DNA of 64,000 nucleotides from Bacteroides faecis MAJ27 (GCF_900106755.1 NZ_FNNN01000018.1:1-64000), one strand, 5' to 3'; shown: positions 52,534-63,503, counted from the stretch's first letter. Notes: generated from the letters alone by a model not told the origin. A program made the numbers and translations.

Positions 52534-54828
52534 ATGAAAACTACATATCGGATAGCTATTGCCGAATTGCGTTCCTTATTTTGTTCCCCGGTGGCATGGC
52601 TTATTCTAGTTATTTTTGCTGTGCAGGTGGGTGTGGCTTTTGGAAATGCGTTCGATCGTCAGGTACAGGGACAAGCATTAGGATATACTCTTTGGGATGT
52701 GACAGCCTCTATTTTTACAGGTTGGATGGGAATCTTTCCGGGCTTCCTGCGTAACCTTTATCTATATATCCCTTTGTTAACAATGGGGTTGATGAGTAGA
52801 GAATATAGTAGTGGTTCTATAAAACTGCTGTTCTCATCTCCGGTTACTGACAGCCAGATTATCTTTGGTAAATACTTGTCGGTATTGATTTACAATTTAG
52901 TATTGATTCTTCCCTTATTAGTTGTTGGGGTATTTTGTGGCATCACTATTACGAATGCCGATTTAGGCTTACTCTTTACCGGAATATTGGGTATATATTT
53001 GCTGATTTGTGCTTACGGGGCTATAGGTTTGTTTATGTCCAGTATTACTTCTTATCAAGTAGTAGCCGCTATGGGAACTTTGGCTGTATTGGCTGCATTG
53101 AATTATGTTGGTGAAGTTGGACAGGATTATGCTTTTGTGCGCGATGTCACATATTGGTTATCTATATCCGGACGTGCGGATGAATTTATAAACGGATTGA
53201 TTTGCAGTGAAGATCTGTTGTACTTCTTATTAATTATTGCATTGTTTTTAACTCTTTCTGTATTGAAACTGCGTGCCGGACGTCGTAAAGAATCTCGTGG
53301 GAAAACATGGGGAATTTATGGTGCTGTGGTTTTATCTGCTTTATTGGTGGGGTATATTTCTACATTACCTACTTTGAAATTATATCATGATTCAACAGCA
53401 ACAAAGCGTAACACACTGACGAAAACGAGTCAGGATATTATGAAGCAAATAGATGGTGGTTTGAAAATAACCAGCTACATGAATCTGCTGGATGATAATT
53501 ATGCTATTGCTTTGCCAAGTCAGCTGAAGAGTGATTATGAGAGGTTTGAAAAGTATATTCGCTTCAAACCGGATACAAAGATGGAGTATGTTTACTATTA
53601 TGATGAGGCTAATTCTCAATTGGATTTCCGCCTTGAAGGCTGTAATACTCTTGAGGAAAAAGCTCAAAAAATGGCAAACATTTTGAATTTGAATATTAAT
53701 ATGTTTTTGACTCCGGAACAGATTCGTGAGAAAATAGATTTGCGGAATGAAGGAAATCACTTTATACGTGTTGTAGAACGGGATAATGGTCAGAAGAGTA
53801 TTTTGCGTTTATTTAATGATAATGAAAAGCATCCGTCGGAAACCGAAATTTCTACAGCTTTGAAACGTTTTGTGGTACAATCACCGAAAGTTGCTTTTCT
53901 TACTGGTCATGAGACGCGTGATATTTATAAAACGGGCGATCGGGACTATAATCAATTTGCGGAGAATCAATATTTCCGTTACTCTTTGAGAAATCAGGGA
54001 TTCGATGTAGTAACCTTGTCTTTGGAAGATCAGGAAGTACCGGAAGATATAGATATTGTAGTGATAGCAGATATGAAAACGCCTTTCAATGAAGTTGAAA
54101 ATGATCGTTTGAATAAGTATATCGCTCGTGGAGGAAATCTTTTCATTTTAGGTGATGCCCGTCGTCAGGAAATAATGAATCCCATAACTGAACAAATGGG
54201 AGTGACTTTTATGTCAGGAACATTAGTTGAAATGAAAGAGAATGATTCTCCGTCATTGATTGCCGGGCATATAACTAAAGAAGCTGCGCAGCGTTTTAAA
54301 CCTTATACCCGTCCATATGAGTTCAGATCTGTCATTACAATGCCTGATGCTGTTGGTTTGGTATTTGACCCTTCTAAAGGTTTCAATGCCTCTCCGGTGA
54401 TTGTTACAGACTCTTTATGTTGGAATGAGTTGCAAACAACAGACTTCTTAGATGATAAACCGCAGTATAACCCTGAAACGGGTGAGAAGCAAGGTATTAT
54501 TCCTACAATTTTGGCGCTTGACCGTAAAGTTGGTGATAAAGAACAACGTATCGTCATAACAGGAGATGCGGATTGCGTAAGTAATGGAGAAATGAGCAAA
54601 AGTCGCAATGGTTATTCATCTAATAATTTTACAGTAATTACCGGAACTTTTAAATGGCTTTCTTACGATGAATATCCGTTAGATACAGAGCGGATTAATC
54701 CGGAAGATAATGCAGTATCTATAGGACGTGATGCTCGTAAAATGGTGAGATATGGCTGCTACGCACTTTTGCCGCTAATCTTTGCCGCTTGCGGAATTAC
54801 GATCCTTGTTCGTAGAAAGAGAAGATAA
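52534..54828 (+). CDS. Fused GldF-GldG ABC permease/accessory protein (copy 1)
   Basis: A 764-residue protein that combines two Gld components. Residues 1-245 are an ABC-2 permease with six helices (PVAWLILVIFAVQVGVAFGN, LYLYIPLLTMGLMSREYSSG). After another helix near 262-280, residues about 290-715 form the GldG-like periplasmic domain (SPKVAFLTGHETRDIYKTGD, IDIVVIADMKTPFNEVENDR, GGNLFILGDARRQEIMNPIT). A last helix near 735-758 returns to the membrane before a basic tail (RRKRR). In Flavobacterium these are separate genes, gldF and gldG. The substrate is not known. Confidence 0.85.
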   Translation: MKTTYRIAIAELRSLFCSPVAWLILVIFAVQVGVAFGNAFDRQVQGQALGYTLWDVTASIFTGWMGIFPGFLRNLYLYIPLLTMGLMSREYSSGSIKLLFSSPVTDSQIIFGKYLSVLIYNLVLILPLLVVGVFCGITITNADLGLLFTGILGIYLLICAYGAIGLFMSSITSYQVVAAMGTLAVLAALNYVGEVGQDYAFVRDVTYWLSISGRADEFINGLICSEDLLYFLLIIALFLTLSVLKLRAGRRKESRGKTWGIYGAVVLSALLVGYISTLPTLKLYHDSTATKRNTLTKTSQDIMKQIDGGLKITSYMNLLDDNYAIALPSQLKSDYERFEKYIRFKPDTKMEYVYYYDEANSQLDFRLEGCNTLEEKAQKMANILNLNINMFLTPEQIREKIDLRNEGNHFIRVVERDNGQKSILRLFNDNEKHPSETEISTALKRFVVQSPKVAFLTGHETRDIYKTGDRDYNQFAENQYFRYSLRNQGFDVVTLSLEDQEVPEDIDIVVIADMKTPFNEVENDRLNKYIARGGNLFILGDARRQEIMNPITEQMGVTFMSGTLVEMKENDSPSLIAGHITKEAAQRFKPYTRPYEFRSVITMPDAVGLVFDPSKGFNASPVIVTDSLCWNELQTTDFLDDKPQYNPETGEKQGIIPTILALDRKVGDKEQRIVITGDADCVSNGEMSKSRNGYSSNNFTVITGTFKWLSYDEYPLDTERINPEDNAVSIGRDARKMVRYGCYALLPLIFAACGITILVRRKRR

Positions 54829-54860
54829 TAAAGAGTATCCTTATAAAATACAAACACATC

Positions 54861-55784
54861 ATGGAAGAAGCTATTGTCAGAGTAGAGCACCTTTCTCACC
54901 GTTATAGTGTAGATTGGGCTATCCGCGATATAAATCTTGAAGTAAAAAGTAAGGGAGTTTTCGGTCTGTTGGGTTCCAACGGCGCCGGTAAGTCCACAAC
55001 TATGAATATTATATGTGGGGTTTTGAATCAGACAGAAGGAAATGTCTGGATTAATAACATCAATCTGCGTGAGAATCCGGTAGAGGCAAAGAAGTTCATA
55101 GGTTTTTTGCCTCAACGCCCGCCTTTATATCCGGATATGACAGTTGAGGAGTATCTTACTTATTGTGCAAATCTTCGTCTGATGGAACCCATGGAGATTG
55201 GGAAAGCCGTAGAGCGTGCTATGGCTCGTTGCGGAGTAACTCATTTTCGTTCACGTCTCCTGCGTAATCTGTCCGGTGGTTATCAGCAGCGTATTGGCAT
55301 TGCACAGGCTATTGTTCATCATCCGCAATTTGTTGTGCTGGATGAGCCGACAAATGGTCTTGATCCTAATCAGATTGTCGAAATTCGTAATTTAATTAAG
55401 GAACTTGCTACCGATCATGCAGTAATGCTTTCCACGCATATTTTACCGGAAGTTCAGGCTACTTGTGATGAAATTCGTATGATTGAACATGGAAAGGTCG
55501 TTTTCTCTGGAAGTATGGATGATTTTGATAATTATGTTGCTCCTACTTCTTTCACTGCAACATTGGTTAATGCTCCGGCAATAGAAGAACTTGTCAAGCT
55601 TAAAGGTATTACTTCTGTCGATTGTTTGGGGGATTGTCACTACCGCTTTCATATAGCTGAAACGGATGGAATAACCGAGAAAATGATTGCTACTAGTGTC
55701 GCTAATGGATGGCAACTGGAAGAGATTCAGTTAGAACGTCTTTCTTTGGATGAGATTTTTGCCCGTCTTTCTGGAAAGAAGTAA
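54861..55784 (+). CDS. ABC transporter ATP-binding protein, GldA-like (copy 2)
   Basis: A 307-residue ATPase, closely related to copy 1 over its whole length. Walker A GSNGAGKST is at 38-46, the signature LSGGYQQR and Walker B FVVLDEPTNGLDP follow at equal positions. The C-terminal domain differs more (from about residue 225), suggesting the copies have diverged in partner or regulation. It starts 32 bp after the first fused permease and precedes a second one by 28 bp, so the module has been duplicated in tandem. Confidence 0.9.
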   Translation: MEEAIVRVEHLSHRYSVDWAIRDINLEVKSKGVFGLLGSNGAGKSTTMNIICGVLNQTEGNVWINNINLRENPVEAKKFIGFLPQRPPLYPDMTVEEYLTYCANLRLMEPMEIGKAVERAMARCGVTHFRSRLLRNLSGGYQQRIGIAQAIVHHPQFVVLDEPTNGLDPNQIVEIRNLIKELATDHAVMLSTHILPEVQATCDEIRMIEHGKVVFSGSMDDFDNYVAPTSFTATLVNAPAIEELVKLKGITSVDCLGDCHYRFHIAETDGITEKMIATSVANGWQLEEIQLERLSLDEIFARLSGKK

Positions 55785-55812
55785 ACACAAACTTAGAAAA
55801 TAAAGATTAAGT

Positions 55813-58137
55813 ATGAAAACTATATGGAAAATAGCAAAGGCTGAACTGAATACTCTCTTTTGTTCACCTATTGCATGGTTGATCCTTATCATATTTGCAT
55901 TTCAGGCCGGACTGACATTTTCCGACTTGATTTCCGATCAATTACGTTATTTGGCACTAAACTACCGCCCTTATAACCTGACCAGTGCTTTATTGTTAGG
56001 ATACAGTGGTGTTTATTCAAGTATGCAGGATAACTTGTACCTTTATATACCATTACTTACAATGGGATTGATGAGTAAGGAGTATAGCAGTGGTTCCATC
56101 AAGTTGCTGTATTCTTCCCCTATTACCAATATACAGATAATTCTAGGTAAATATATATCTATGTTGGTATATGCATTGATTCTGGTTGCTATCTTGTTTG
56201 CCTATTTTATCTATAGTGCATGTATTGTGGAGAACTTTGATTTTCCGTTTGCTTTGACCGGGATACTTGGAATCTTTTTGTTGGTATGTGCTTATGCAGC
56301 TATAGGTTTGTTTATGTCTACTTTGACTGCTTATCAGGTGGTTGCGGCTGTTGGAACATTGACTGTTCTTGCTATTCTTAATTTTATGGGTAATATTGGA
56401 CAGGACATTGATTTTGTTCGTGATCTTACCTATTGGTTATCTTTGGCAGGACGCTCGGACAAGTTTCTTCACGGTATGATTTGTAGTGAAGATGCATTCT
56501 ATTTTATTATTGTGGTTGTACTGTTCTTGTCACTTTCTGTTTTGAAATTGAAGTTCGAACGTACTACAGCCAATAGTTTAAGTAAGATGGTGCAGTATAT
56601 CGGTGTGTTGTGTGTTACATTATTGGTCGGTTATGTGACTTCCCAACCTAAGTTAATGTGTTACTATGATGCAACAGCAACTAAGGCAAATACTTTGACT
56701 CCTCCAAGTCAGGAAGTAATGACGAAGCTGGACGGTGGATTGACTCTTACGATGTTCGTTAACCTGCTGGATGATAATTTCAACAAGGGAATACCGAAAA
56801 ACAGGAATTGGGAAATGCGTAAGTTTGAAGACTATATCCGTTTCAAACCGGAAATGAAGATGGAATATGTGTATTATTATGACCATACGGATAATCCTCG
56901 TCTTTATGCACAATTCTCTGGACTATCAGACAAAGAAATAGCTCAGCGTTTGTGTGATACTTATGATTTGGATTTTAATATGTTCCTTTCTCCGGAAGAT
57001 ATCAAGAAAGTAACAGACTCCAAGGGTATTAATCTGGAAGAAGAAGGCAATCGTTTTGTTTATCTTTTCGAACGTGAAAATGGTCAGAAAGCTTTTTTAC
57101 GCATTTATGATGATAATCAGCGTGATCCTCGTGAATCTGAAATTACGGCTGCCTTGAAAACGATGGTTGTCAAGTCTCCACAGGTTGCCTTTATCACAGG
57201 ACATGGTGAACGTGATATTTACAAAGGCGGTGAACGTGATTATAGTGCATTTGCAAAAAATCTCACTTTCCGATATTCTCTGATCAATCAAGGGTTCGGA
57301 GTGAGTGTTTTGGATTTGAAGGCGGATTCTATGGCAACAGATATTGCTGATAATATTGATATTATCGTTATAGCAGATGTACGTGAAGCATACACACCGG
57401 ATGAGATAGCTAAAATACAACGTTTTATAGCTCGCGGAGGTAACATGATTATAGCTTGCGAACCACGGCGTCAACCATTGATGAATCCATTAGTTGAAAA
57501 TTTGGGTATTACATTTATGCCAGGCATTGTAGTGGAAGAGACAGAGGGATATGCTCCCAATCAATTATTTGTGAATCCTACAGAAACAGCTATAACAGAG
57601 AATAAAGGTTATTATACAATGGGGCGATATGGCTCTAAACTTTCTATGCCTGGGGCTGTAGAATTAGTACTTAATGATAGTTGCGGCTTTAAGTCTTCAG
57701 TCTTATTTGCTACCACTGCAAAGGCTTGGAATGAACAGCAAACAACTGATTTTGTGGATGACAAACCGGAAATCAATCCGGAAACAGGTGAAAAAGCTGA
57801 TTCTATTCCTTTGGTGGTGCGTTTGATTCGCCAAGTAGGTGATAAAGAACAGCGTATCTATGTATGTGGTGATGCTGATTGTATGGCGAACAGTGAATTG
57901 ACTACTAATCGGAATGATTTGAGCACTTCTAACTTTACGCTGATTACCGAAGCTTTCCGTGAATTGTCTTATAATCAATTCCCCGTAAATGATGATCGTC
58001 CTCATCCGTATGACGATAAACTGTCTATTTCTGGTCAGGGAGCTTTAGTTTTGGTTCGCATCTTATTTATGGGAATTATTCCTGTAGGATTGTTAGCGGG
58101 ATATATCATCACTTGGTGGCGTCGTCGTAAAAAATAA
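55813..58137 (+). CDS. Fused GldF-GldG ABC permease/accessory protein (copy 2)
   Basis: A 774-residue paralogue of the protein at 52534. The permease half (1-245) starts with PIAWLILIIFAFQAGLTFSD and contains LYLYIPLLTMGLMSKEYSSG. The GldG-like half has SPQVAFITGHGERDIYKGGE, then IDIIVIADVREAYTPDEIAK and GGNMIIACEPRRQPLMNPLV. It ends in one helix and a basic tail (WWRRRKK). The domain order is identical to copy 1, so duplication followed fusion. The SusC gene follows after 56 bp with no terminator between them. Confidence 0.85.
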   Translation: MKTIWKIAKAELNTLFCSPIAWLILIIFAFQAGLTFSDLISDQLRYLALNYRPYNLTSALLLGYSGVYSSMQDNLYLYIPLLTMGLMSKEYSSGSIKLLYSSPITNIQIILGKYISMLVYALILVAILFAYFIYSACIVENFDFPFALTGILGIFLLVCAYAAIGLFMSTLTAYQVVAAVGTLTVLAILNFMGNIGQDIDFVRDLTYWLSLAGRSDKFLHGMICSEDAFYFIIVVVLFLSLSVLKLKFERTTANSLSKMVQYIGVLCVTLLVGYVTSQPKLMCYYDATATKANTLTPPSQEVMTKLDGGLTLTMFVNLLDDNFNKGIPKNRNWEMRKFEDYIRFKPEMKMEYVYYYDHTDNPRLYAQFSGLSDKEIAQRLCDTYDLDFNMFLSPEDIKKVTDSKGINLEEEGNRFVYLFERENGQKAFLRIYDDNQRDPRESEITAALKTMVVKSPQVAFITGHGERDIYKGGERDYSAFAKNLTFRYSLINQGFGVSVLDLKADSMATDIADNIDIIVIADVREAYTPDEIAKIQRFIARGGNMIIACEPRRQPLMNPLVENLGITFMPGIVVEETEGYAPNQLFVNPTETAITENKGYYTMGRYGSKLSMPGAVELVLNDSCGFKSSVLFATTAKAWNEQQTTDFVDDKPEINPETGEKADSIPLVVRLIRQVGDKEQRIYVCGDADCMANSELTTNRNDLSTSNFTLITEAFRELSYNQFPVNDDRPHPYDDKLSISGQGALVLVRILFMGIIPVGLLAGYIITWWRRRKK

Positions 58138-58193
58138 TAGATAAAATAAATTTTGTTGGATTACAATATATAACTAAACACAACACAGCATTT

Positions 58194-61100
58194 ATGAAAA
58201 AAAAGCGAAGTTTTATTATGGGCTGCTTATTATTGGTAGCTATGCTTCCGTACACTTTCTTTGCTAGTGCACAGACTAAGGTTACTGTTAAAGTAGAGGA
58301 CAATAGTTACCGGGTTATTAGAGGTAAGGTTACAGATGCGGAAGGCCATTCCTTACCCGGTGTGAATGTAAGGGTAAAAGGTGTGCAGGGAGGTACAGTT
58401 GGTGACATTGATGGGAACTTTATGCTTAGTGCCCCACGGGAAGATGTCGTATTGATAGTCTCTTATATCGGAATGGTAACTCAGGAAGTTACAGTAAAGG
58501 GTAGTCAGAAAAAAGAGATTCAAATTCATATGAAGGAAGATGTGAATGAGGTGAATGAGGTTGTAGTAACAGGGTATGCAACTTTGAAAAAGGAAAGTTT
58601 TACCGGAAATACTATAACTGTTAAAAAAGAAGAATTGCAAAAGGTTTCCAAAACCAATGTGATTGCTGCACTTCAGGCTTTTGATCCATCTTTCCGTATT
58701 GCGGAAAATAGTATGTGGGGATCTGACCCTAATGCTCTTCCTGAAGTATATTTGCGTGGTAAGTCTGGGATTGGAATTAAAGAATTAGATGTGGATGTAA
58801 CTTCTAAATCCTCTTTGAAAAACAATCCGAATCTTCCGACTTTTATAATGGATGGTTTCGAAATTAGTGTTACAAAATTGTATGACATGGATCCTTCTCG
58901 TATAGAAAGTGTTACAATTTTGAAGGATGCTGCAGCTACAGCTATGTATGGTTCACGTGCCGCTAATGGGGTTGTAGTAATAACAACTGTAACTCCTAAA
59001 CCGGGGAAATTGAATGTTGCTTATAGCTTAACTGGTGAGGTGGAAATGCCAGACTTGAGTGATTATAACCTGATGAATGCAGCGGAGAAATTAGAGGCTG
59101 AAAGATTAGCTAATTGTTTTGTTGATAACGAAGGTGAACATAAGTTTCAGGACTTCTATAATAAAAAATTGTATAATGTAAAGAATGGTGTAGATACATA
59201 TTGGTTAAGTAAGCCATTACAGACTTCTTTTAATATGAATCATAGTCTTTATGTTGATGGAGGTTCTGATAAATTACGTTTTGGAGTGGAATTGAGTTTG
59301 AACAAAAACGATGGTGTAATGAAAGGCTCCAAACGAGATGTATGGGGGGCCGGTGCATATATACAGTATACAATCGGAAATCTTGTTGTTCGAAATCATT
59401 TTACGTATGATGTGAATAGCTCTAAAGATTCACCTTATGGTTCGTTTTCTGATTATACCACTCAATTACCATATGATGTTTATGAGAATGAAAATGGTGA
59501 GTATATGAAGGAATTGACTAGATGGGGGAATAGGACAGTTACTTATAACCCATTATATGAGGCAACTTTAGGTAGCTATAGTAAATCTTCTTATGAACAA
59601 GTTATAAATAATTTGAGTGCACAGTGGAATATTTCTAAATATTTATTGTTTAAAAGCACACTTGGGCTTACACGTCAGTTTAGTAACAGTGAAAATTTTC
59701 TTGATCCCAATTCAATGAAGAATGATCCGATTTTGAGTAATACAAATCTTTCTGCCGGTACATTGGCTACTGGTTCCGGTGATAGCTTTGTTCTTGATTG
59801 GCAGGCATCTTTAGCTTATAACCGCTTCATTGGAAAACATAATATCAATACTTCAGTTGGGATGAATATTATGGAAAGTAAGGAAAAGAGTCTTTCTGCT
59901 AATTATAAGGGTTTTCCTTCAGGTAGTTTACATTCACCTAATTATGCAGAGGAGATTGTAAGTAAACCAACACAGAGTGAAGAACATTCGCGTCTGATGG
60001 GTTTGATCGGTTTGGTGAATTATAGTTATGATAATATTTATTTGTTTGATGCTAGTATTCGTATGGATGGCTCATCCAAGTTTGGTACTGATAGAAAATA
60101 TGCTCCATTTTGGAGCTTTGGTACCGGTGTGAATTTACATAATTATAAATTCTTTACGAACATGGATGTTTTTGATTTGTTGAAGCTCCGTGCTAGTTAT
60201 GGGCAGATTGGTAAGGTGAATTTTGCATCTTATGATGCAAAAACAACATATCGTATTCTTTCTGATCAATGGTACAAAACGGGTTATGGGGCTGTATTAT
60301 ATGCTTTAGGAAACAAAGGGTTGACTTGGGAAACAACCAATACATTAGATGTGGGTATGGAAGTCAGTTTGTTTAAGCGTTTGTTGTATTTGAGAGGTAG
60401 TTATTATATTAAGAGAACTGTTGATTGTATTAACTCTGTTACTATCCCTAGTCATTCTGGTTTTACTACTTATATGGATAATATTGGTGAAATTGAGAAT
60501 AAAGGATTTGAGTTGGATGTACGTGTCAATTTTATTCGTACAAAGGACTGGAATCTTACTCTCCTTGCCAACTTGGCACATAATAGGAATAAAATTGTGA
60601 AAATTGCAGAGAGTTTAAAAGCCTATAATGATAAAGTAGATGCATTTTTTAGTGATCCAGCTAATTCCAATACCCAAGTGGCGTCAAAGAGCTATAAAAA
60701 ATATTCGGAAGGTGTATCGCAAAATGCAATTTGGGCGATGAAATCACTTGGCATTGATCCTGCTACTGGAGAAGAGCTCTTCCAAAATCCGGATGGAACT
60801 GTTACTAAATATTGGAATTCTGCTAATCAGGTTGTTGTTGGTAATGAAGAACCTACTGCGCAGGGGACTTTTGGCTTAAACTTGACTTGGAAACGTTTTA
60901 GTCTCTACACTACTTTTATGTATGAGTTTGGAGGACAACGTTATAATAGAACTTTGGCTGATAAGATAGAAGGTGTAGATATTGCAAATGATAATGCAGA
61001 CAGAAGAGTATTGACTGAACGTTGGAAAGAACCGGGAGATCTGGCCTCTTTCAAGAGAATTCAAGTGAGTAACCGGGAAACTGTTGAGGTAACCAAGCCT

Positions 61101-61319
61101 ACTTCACGTTTTGTGCAAGACTATAATTGGGTGAGTCTTAATTCTATAGCATTGGAATATGATGTCAATCCAACGTTAATCAAACATATTGGATTAAGTA
61201 TGTTGCGTTTTGGTGTTGGCGCTAATGAACTGGCACGCTGGTCCTCCGTTGAGTTGGAGAGAGGATTGAGTTATCCATATTCAAGAACTATTAATTTTTC
61301 ATTAAAAGCAAGTTTCTAA
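58194..61319 (+). CDS. SusC/RagA TonB-dependent transporter
   Basis: A 1041-residue outer-membrane transporter with a signal peptide ending near FFASAQ (about 27), then a regulatory-like domain (about 40-120, LPGVNVRVKGVQGGTVGDID), TonB-contact VNEVVVTGYATLKKESFTGN, the plug (GSRAANGVVVITTVTPK) and barrel. It carries its own complete N-terminus and does not contain the shufflon palindrome, so it is not part of the inversion system. It is followed after 6 bp by SusD. Accompanying DUF4843 and PKD-like lipoproteins, and absence of glycosidases, suggest peptide or other non-glycan substrates. Confidence 0.93.
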   Translation: MKKKRSFIMGCLLLVAMLPYTFFASAQTKVTVKVEDNSYRVIRGKVTDAEGHSLPGVNVRVKGVQGGTVGDIDGNFMLSAPREDVVLIVSYIGMVTQEVTVKGSQKKEIQIHMKEDVNEVNEVVVTGYATLKKESFTGNTITVKKEELQKVSKTNVIAALQAFDPSFRIAENSMWGSDPNALPEVYLRGKSGIGIKELDVDVTSKSSLKNNPNLPTFIMDGFEISVTKLYDMDPSRIESVTILKDAAATAMYGSRAANGVVVITTVTPKPGKLNVAYSLTGEVEMPDLSDYNLMNAAEKLEAERLANCFVDNEGEHKFQDFYNKKLYNVKNGVDTYWLSKPLQTSFNMNHSLYVDGGSDKLRFGVELSLNKNDGVMKGSKRDVWGAGAYIQYTIGNLVVRNHFTYDVNSSKDSPYGSFSDYTTQLPYDVYENENGEYMKELTRWGNRTVTYNPLYEATLGSYSKSSYEQVINNLSAQWNISKYLLFKSTLGLTRQFSNSENFLDPNSMKNDPILSNTNLSAGTLATGSGDSFVLDWQASLAYNRFIGKHNINTSVGMNIMESKEKSLSANYKGFPSGSLHSPNYAEEIVSKPTQSEEHSRLMGLIGLVNYSYDNIYLFDASIRMDGSSKFGTDRKYAPFWSFGTGVNLHNYKFFTNMDVFDLLKLRASYGQIGKVNFASYDAKTTYRILSDQWYKTGYGAVLYALGNKGLTWETTNTLDVGMEVSLFKRLLYLRGSYYIKRTVDCINSVTIPSHSGFTTYMDNIGEIENKGFELDVRVNFIRTKDWNLTLLANLAHNRNKIVKIAESLKAYNDKVDAFFSDPANSNTQVASKSYKKYSEGVSQNAIWAMKSLGIDPATGEELFQNPDGTVTKYWNSANQVVVGNEEPTAQGTFGLNLTWKRFSLYTTFMYEFGGQRYNRTLADKIEGVDIANDNADRRVLTERWKEPGDLASFKRIQVSNRETVEVTKPTSRFVQDYNWVSLNSIALEYDVNPTLIKHIGLSMLRFGVGANELARWSSVELERGLSYPYSRTINFSLKASF

Positions 61320-61325
61320 TAGATT

Positions 61326-62756
61326 ATGAAGGAAATGAAAATATATAAATTAATAATATCTATTTTTCTGTTTGTCGGGCTTAGTTCTTGCAACGATTGG
61401 TTGAATATTGAGCCTAAAGATACCACAACAGAAACAGATCTTTTTGCGACCGGTGATGGATATCGTGTAGCTCTGAATGGTGTATACGCACAGATGGCTG
61501 AGTCAAGTCTTTATGGACAACAATTAAACTGGGGATTTCTAGATGTAATTGCTCATATGTATATGCTTTCTGAGTTGTCTAGTGAATATGCACTTTCTGC
61601 AAAATATAGTTATACAGATGAGAAGGTTAAAAGTATCATTGAGGGTATTTGGTCCAAAGCATATAATAATATAGCTAATTGCAATAATATAATCCAGCGT
61701 ATTGACAATGAACCTGCTGGAAAGTTTGCTGAGGGAGAAATAGAGAAAAATGTGATAAAAGGTGAAGCGCTGGCATTGCGTGCCTACCTTCATTTGGATA
61801 TACTACGATTATTTGCTCCTTCTATGATGAATGTGGAGGAAGATAAGCAATTGTATATACCTTATGTGACAACTTATCCATGTACATTTCAACCTTATAC
61901 CAGTAACCAAGATGTGCTTAATAAAGCAATTGCCGATTTAAAGATTGCCAAAGAGTTGGTAGGGAGTTATGATTTAGCAAATATAGTTCAATTAAGTCCT
62001 ATAAATCGCATAGAGAATGGAGGAGCGGATGATATCTTTTTTGCTTACAGAGGGTATAGAATGAATTATTATGCCGTTTGTGCTTTGTTAGCAAGAGTTT
62101 ATAATTATGCAGGTATGCATCAGGAAGCTTTCAATGAAACAGAAATTGTTATTAATGCTTTGTGTGATAGCTATGGAAGTAAATGCTTTACTTTTACTCC
62201 TTCTTACACTCTTCGTAATGGCAATACAAAATTGTATGAAGAAATAATATTCTGTTTGTCTAATGATCAGCTATGGACAATTTATAAACCTTATTATGGT
62301 GGTGAAATGTCCCTTTATTTAAATGCTTGGAGTGCAGACGATTTATTTGATGATAATTCGGATATTCGTAAAAAATTAGTTACGACATTAAATTATTATC
62401 CGGTTAGTATAAAGAATGTTGAGGCTAGTGGAACACTTGCAAATTATTCGAAAGATATAATTCCTATGATTCGTTTAGGGGAAATGTATTATATCCGAGC
62501 TGAGTATTATAATAGTAAAGGACAGACAGATGTTGCTTTTGAAGAGATGGATGTTTTGCGTGCGGGACATAGTTGTACGAAGGGAAGATTATCAGGTGAT
62601 TTTAATCAGGCTTTAGTCAATGAGGCACGTCGTGAATTTATAGGGGAAGGACAATTGTTTTTTTATTTTAAGAAATTCAATATCTATCCAAATTCTAAGT
62701 ATATGACGTCAGAGTTGCAATTTGTTTTGCCGCGTCCGGATAATGAAAACTTATAA
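61326..62756 (+). CDS. SusD/RagB family surface lipoprotein
   Basis: A 476-residue lipoprotein: lipobox GLSSC (Cys22), followed by NDWLNIEPKDTTTETDLFAT. SusD helical segments include DGYRVALNGVYAQMAESSLY, EALALRAYLHLDILRLFAPS and the C-terminal PMIRLGEMYYIRAEYYNSKG with NEARREFIGEGQLFFYFKKF. It is the lid partner of the SusC 6 bp upstream. A later ATG (three codons in) is equally possible as start. The next gene follows at 24 bp. Confidence 0.92.
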   Translation: MKEMKIYKLIISIFLFVGLSSCNDWLNIEPKDTTTETDLFATGDGYRVALNGVYAQMAESSLYGQQLNWGFLDVIAHMYMLSELSSEYALSAKYSYTDEKVKSIIEGIWSKAYNNIANCNNIIQRIDNEPAGKFAEGEIEKNVIKGEALALRAYLHLDILRLFAPSMMNVEEDKQLYIPYVTTYPCTFQPYTSNQDVLNKAIADLKIAKELVGSYDLANIVQLSPINRIENGGADDIFFAYRGYRMNYYAVCALLARVYNYAGMHQEAFNETEIVINALCDSYGSKCFTFTPSYTLRNGNTKLYEEIIFCLSNDQLWTIYKPYYGGEMSLYLNAWSADDLFDDNSDIRKKLVTTLNYYPVSIKNVEASGTLANYSKDIIPMIRLGEMYYIRAEYYNSKGQTDVAFEEMDVLRAGHSCTKGRLSGDFNQALVNEARREFIGEGQLFFYFKKFNIYPNSKYMTSELQFVLPRPDNENL

Positions 62757-62780
62757 CTACAAACCAAATATTAACGATAT

Positions 62781-63491
62781 ATGAGGAAATACATATTTAT
62801 ATTAGGTATAATCATTCTTTCTTTATGCGCTTGTAGCAAGGAAGGATTGACACAATATGATGCTGCAAAGAATTATCTTTATATTCCGAATGATAAATAT
62901 ATGGATACTACCTTCGTTACATTTAAACATCACCCTGGAATAGATGATTATGATGTTTTTTTTGAAGTACGATTAGTTGGAATACAACTCATTGAGGACA
63001 AATCGTATTCTATAGAAGTTGTGAAGGATAAAACAACCGCCAAGGTTGAAGACTATACTTTGGATACCGAACAGATATTTCATGCTGGAGTATTGAAAGA
63101 TCAATTAAAAATAACCTTGCATAATACAGCTCATCTGCTTAATGAAACGGTACGTGTTACACTTCGTTTGACTCCCAATGAGAACTTTGGCGTAGCTGAT
63201 TATTTAGGAGAAAGTGAGTCACGTGCTCAGAGTCTAACGGCATCTGTTACTTTTGATAACCAAATCAGTAAGCCAACTTGGTGGAATAGCGATATTGAAA
63301 TGAATTATTTAGGTGAATGGACACCTATTAAATATGAGAAATTCATTGAAAGTTGTGGTGGAGAGGTGCTTGATTTATCAGAATATGAAGGGTATCAGAT
63401 AATGGAGTTAGCAGTAAAGTTCAAAAATGATATTGAGAAATATGGTTGGAAAGATAAAGATAATGAGTTGATAGATCTTCCTATTTATTAA
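62781..63491 (+). CDS. DUF4843 surface lipoprotein
   Basis: A 236-residue lipoprotein with lipobox LCAC (Cys18) followed by SKEG. The body is beta-rich; the segment QYDAAKNYLYIPNDKYMDTT near the start, GIDDYDVFFEVRLVG, and the end DIEKYGWKDKDNELIDLPIY match my memory of DUF4843, a family that accompanies one class of SusCD operons. The role is probably an accessory ligand-binding subunit at the surface. It is 24 bp after SusD and 12 bp before the next lipoprotein. Confidence 0.8.
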   Translation: MRKYIFILGIIILSLCACSKEGLTQYDAAKNYLYIPNDKYMDTTFVTFKHHPGIDDYDVFFEVRLVGIQLIEDKSYSIEVVKDKTTAKVEDYTLDTEQIFHAGVLKDQLKITLHNTAHLLNETVRVTLRLTPNENFGVADYLGESESRAQSLTASVTFDNQISKPTWWNSDIEMNYLGEWTPIKYEKFIESCGGEVLDLSEYEGYQIMELAVKFKNDIEKYGWKDKDNELIDLPIY

Positions 63492-63503
63492 AATTGAAAG
63501 AAT

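Noticed and set aside
58194..61319. Fourth susC as a further member of the shufflon
   Set aside because: It has SYIGM in the same domain, but the DNA lacks the palindrome, and it has its own complete signal peptide and upstream gene context.
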